Source: Blumeriella jaapii
Taxonomy: Eukaryota > Ascomycota > Leotiomycetes > Helotiales > Drepanopezizaceae
NCBI GenBank assembly: GCA_009599575.1
Contig: VWND01000080.1
Coordinates: forward strand, 62,001-126,000
Direction: 5' to 3'
DNA length: 64,000 nucleotides
Below are positions 60,807-64,000 of the stretch, one piece after another; the first letter of the stretch is position 1; each line of letters starts with the position of its first letter. The position numbers and the translations under genes were made by a program. A model generated the notes under the pieces. It did not search any database. It worked only from the letters and a program-made list of their open reading frames with translations, and was not told the DNA's origin.

Positions 60807-61200
60807 TTTAAATCGTGATTTTATTTATAACCGAAAAAAAAAAATGCATACAAAATTGTTTACTAACTGTTTTATTATTTTTATTATTTATTATTTTCCT
60901 TTTTATTATATATTATTTTATTGTTTTTATTTTATTTTGCTTATATATAATTTAATCGTTTTGTTTTATATATATTATTTATTTTTAAAACTTTTTTTTA
61001 TATTATTTAAAATATTTACTGTATTTTTTTTTATTTAACTATACTTTTGTTTATCAAAACAAAAGTTTTATATATATTTAAGCCGCATATTTAATATATT
61101 TATATTGCTCGCATATTTTACGAAAACTATTTTTTATATATTTTATTATTTGCTACTTTTTATACTATTTATTTTTTTCGTTGTTTTAAACGAATGCTTA
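60807..61200. other. T-rich spacer with 10-bp hairpin downstream of G pol
   Basis: Nearly pure A/T sequence. An inverted repeat acttttgttt / aaacaaaagt (61043-61052 and 61057-61066, 4-base loop) is the only structure seen. The 64-codon open frame 60844-61038 is hydrophobic because of T runs and is not convincing as a gene. No LTR start or polypurine tract was found. Confidence 0.6.
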
Positions 61201-64000
61201 CCTAAACAATTATAATTTATTAAAAAAACAGCATACGGATTCCCGTAGCTTTTAAATACAAATATTTTATAATCCCCGTACTTTTTCTTAATTATTTTTT
61301 AACAAATATAACATATTTTTTTAATTAACAAACTTATCGATATTATATCGTTTTTTAAACAAAGCGTTGCCAAACCTAACAAATTTATTTTTAATTTATT
61401 TTAAAACGAAACTATTATACGCAATCTTTCCGAATTTAAGCAAGCATATAATACCGCTATTTTAAATTAATAAACAGCTTTCGTAAAAATATTTATAAAA
61501 CAATTCGATATAATAATTAAAAACGTTAATAAATTTTTATTCGATTACGAAAGCTTCGTTAAAACTGAATTCGTTCGCAAAAGTTTTAATTACGACAAAT
61601 TTTTATTAAATTACGACAACGTTTCAAAAATCTTCGCCGAAACAAAAAAAGCTCGAAATAACAAAAAAAAAATCACAGATCGAATATTACGCTTTCTGCC
61701 AAATCAACGAAAAAAAAATATTTAAAAATACGTTTTTAGCAAAATCACCGGTATTATTTTATTTCGGCACTTCGCTCGCTTTTTCGAAACCATTACTTTT
61801 ACTAAAAAAGAAATTTAAATACTAAACGCTTATATTTTTAAAGCGCAAGCCCTAAAAGTTAATAATTCAAAAGCCCGCAAATTCATAAGCTTTTCTACAG
61901 CTGTTTGCAAACTGATCGACGACGCTATATAATCGTTAAAAAAAGTTTTAATCGGCTGCGAAATCCTAAATTTAATTTTTTTTTAAAATAAAAAACTAAA
62001 TATTATTAAATACGGCATTTTTATATCGAAAAAAAAAAACGACGCTATTCCGACATTTTAAATTTACGACGACGAAAAAAACGAAAAAACCAATATTATT
62101 TTCGTTTAATTCGAAAAAATACACGCGGTAGTAATTAATATTTCTAAAGCAACTAAAACAATTCGGCGATTTTTACTTTTAATTATCGAAAACGAATCCG
62201 AAAACGAAATCAAAAACGTAATAGCAAACAACCGCTTATTCGAATATAAAAAACCTATTGTATTTGTAAAAACGATTCCGAAAAAAATAAAAACAAAAAA
62301 CGTAAAAAAGCGCGCCGATATTTTCGAAACTTTTTTTATTCGAAAAAAAAAACTATTCGCGTCGTTAGCAAAAAAAGCACCGCGAATAAAAACAGCCGGA
62401 AATCGACGCCGAATTATAGCTTTTAAGCTAATTAATAAAAAACGCGACGATTTTACGAAATTAAATTTAAAAAACGCCGGCATTCCGAAAAAAAAAAACC
62501 TAAACGATTTTAAATTTAATTTTTCGAAATTAAATACGTAAATATTAAAAACGCTTACTGCGTTTAAAAACGTTGTATTATCGTCGCTAATATTTCAAAC
62601 TTTAATAAAAATATTTAAGATTTCGATTATTATACGATTCGACCGAAAAAGCTTAAAAAAAAATATCGAAATTATCGCGGAAAAAATCATACAAAAAGTA
62701 TAAAACCAAATTATCCTGTTTAAAACTTTCGCTTTCGATAACGAAACGATTTAAAAATTTTACTTCGATATTTTTATACAAAAACCAAATAAATCCGTCA
62801 GCTTTTTTTTTTTGCTTCGAACGAAAACTAAACCAAGTTTTTTTCGGAAAACTACAAATATAATACGCTAAAGCAAATAAAAAAAACTTTAAAAAACGGT
62901 AACCCGTTTTTACTCGAGCTTTTTTTTGCTAAAAAACTCCGATTTTTTAATTTCGTTTTTACAAATAATATTAACGCTAAAAAAAACGGCAAATTCTGCT
63001 ATTTCCACGTACGCTATTACGCGGCGTACTGCGATTTAATTATAAAAAAAGTCGACGTTATCGGCTTTATTAATCGATTCGCTGTTATTAAAAATTCGAA
63101 TTACGACGTATTCGAAATGAATTTTAATAATCAATTTATATTCCGACGAAAAACTGCGAAAACTATTTAAGCACGTATTAAAGCTTATTTAAGCTACGCA
63201 AATTTTAAAACAAATCTTAAAATTTTCAACGCGATTACAAAACTCGATTAAAACGTAAAAAAATAAAAGCAACGAATATTTTTAAAAGCCGACTTTTTTG
63301 GCCTTTCGACCGAAAGTATATTTCAAAATCTATTTGAATTAAGCTGCGAATTCGTTAATTACGTAAAGTTTTATAACGGAAAAAACAAGCTATTTTTGTA
63401 TTTTATAAAAAAAAAAAAAAATTATATACAAGCATTATTTCCGACTGGTCAAAACCCAAAAAGCGCCTATAGTTTTCTTCGCTAATATATTTTACAATTT
63501 TATTTAACAAATTTTTAAAATGTACTCCGGCTTTTACTTCGCTGTTTTAATTACTCGGAATTTTAAAAATTGCCGCCTCGTAATATATTTTAACGTTCCG
63601 ATCGTTTTAGGTTTCGCTAATCCCGATCGTATTACGATTATAAAATTCGATATCGCCGATTTTTAAAAAAAAAAAAAATCGAAAACCTTACCGACGCTAT
63701 TTTCGATTACTACGTTTTATTTACATTCGCACACAATTCGAAAATAATCGAAGCTTATTTGCAATTATACTACGACGCCAAACTAATTAAAACTATTTAA
63801 AAAAGCCTAGCTTTTTCGTATTTCAGCGCGTTTAAAGCAATAGCCTCGGCTATTTTATCGGATTACAAAACCGAAAGCTACGAAATAAAAAATAAAAATA
63901 ACTTATTAATTTTTCGATTAAACAAAAAGTTTTCGTTAAATTCAAAACTTAAAAAACCGACAGCGCAATATTAGTTTATTCGAATAATTATACGGCGCAA
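61201..64000 (+). pseudogene. Long unrecognised coding relic downstream of G pol
   Basis: One frame (61321 to about 62830, some 500 codons) is interrupted by only about 14 stops, all TAA/TAG. It continues in another frame (62901-63400) and then others, switching at A runs, to the window end. Readable parts include RILRFLPNQRKKN, SKITGIILFRHFARFFETIT, CYFHVRYYAAYCDL and VLGFANPDRITIIKFDIADF. The protein looks Lys/Asn-rich, and reversing G to A would make it Glu/Asp-rich. I do not recognise a family. It may be a second gene of G or a further nested element. Confidence 0.5.

Larger units (their letters stand above)
47259..64000 (+). mobile_element. Element G: Ty3/Gypsy element of another lineage, split by B5, runs off window
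   Basis: Plus-strand gag, protease, RT, RNase H and integrase of a fungal Gypsy lineage distinct from A-F. The RT and RNase H wording (YVND, ARYDIIKRKYRS, NAKTLV-type tether) differs from the chromoviral ones. The proposed 5' LTR starts TATAAAACG right where D1 homology ends. It is split by B5 and would end CGTTTTATA at 54350. No 3' LTR appears before 64000, so the internal region exceeds 9.6 kb. Base changes are strongly G to A on the sense strand. Confidence 0.7.

Noticed and set aside
60844..61038. Small hydrophobic protein, 64 codons
   Set aside because: A T-rich spacer with almost no G+C. A hydrophobic frame is expected by chance and no other support exists.
62106..62483. 125-codon minus-strand frame
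   Set aside because: It lies opposite a longer plus-strand frame with only TAA/TAG stops. Its hydrophobic composition is the complement of Lys/Glu-type codons.
1..64000. Mitochondrial or plasmid origin because of the high A+T
   Set aside because: LTR elements with 5-bp target duplications, chromodomains and RIP-type transitions indicate nuclear heterochromatin.

Overview
This window looks like a piece of repeat heterochromatin from a filamentous ascomycete fungus. It is very AT-rich. Cytosine survives mainly in CpG, CpA and TpG are depleted in favour of TpA, and the coding remnants are broken mainly by TAA/TAG where related proteins have Gln or Trp. This is the scar of repeat-induced point mutation (RIP) or a close relative. 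I see no intact host gene, tRNA, rRNA or bacterial-type feature.

Everything I can interpret belongs to nested LTR retrotransposons. There are six types, named here A to G. A, B, C and the D/F pair are Ty3/Gypsy elements, each with a decayed chromodomain after the integrase. E is a Ty1/Copia element. G is a Ty3/Gypsy element of a different lineage. Most boundaries are set by LTR ends. Five insertions (C, E, F, B4, B5) keep perfect 5-bp target duplications (AGTTG, GCTTA, ATACG, CAGCT, GGCAT).

Layout, left to right. 1-5995: 3' part of element A (+), with a tandem repeat, polypurine tract and 3' LTR, inserted into the integrase of B1. 5996-8060: B1 (-). 8061-10294: B2 (-), inserted in B1's reverse transcriptase. 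10295-18859: B3 (-), inserted in B2's RNase H and itself split by C (10523-16531, -), which landed in B3's LTR. 18860-24265 and 46254-47258: D1 (+), inserted in B3 and split by E. 24266-46253: E (-), split by B4 (29838-36245, +, complete) and F (36437-43787, -, complete, close relative of D1). 47259-64000: G (+), whose 5' LTR is split by B5 (47319-53725, -, complete). G continues past the window end.

The nesting gives an insertion order: B1 before A and B2, then B3, then C and D1, then E, then B4 and F. G follows D1, and B5 follows G. Family B was therefore active from the oldest to the youngest layers. The least explained parts are a long unrecognised reading frame downstream of G's pol, Ala-rich antisense frames in the 3' regions of F and D1, and a plus-strand frame antisense to E's pol.
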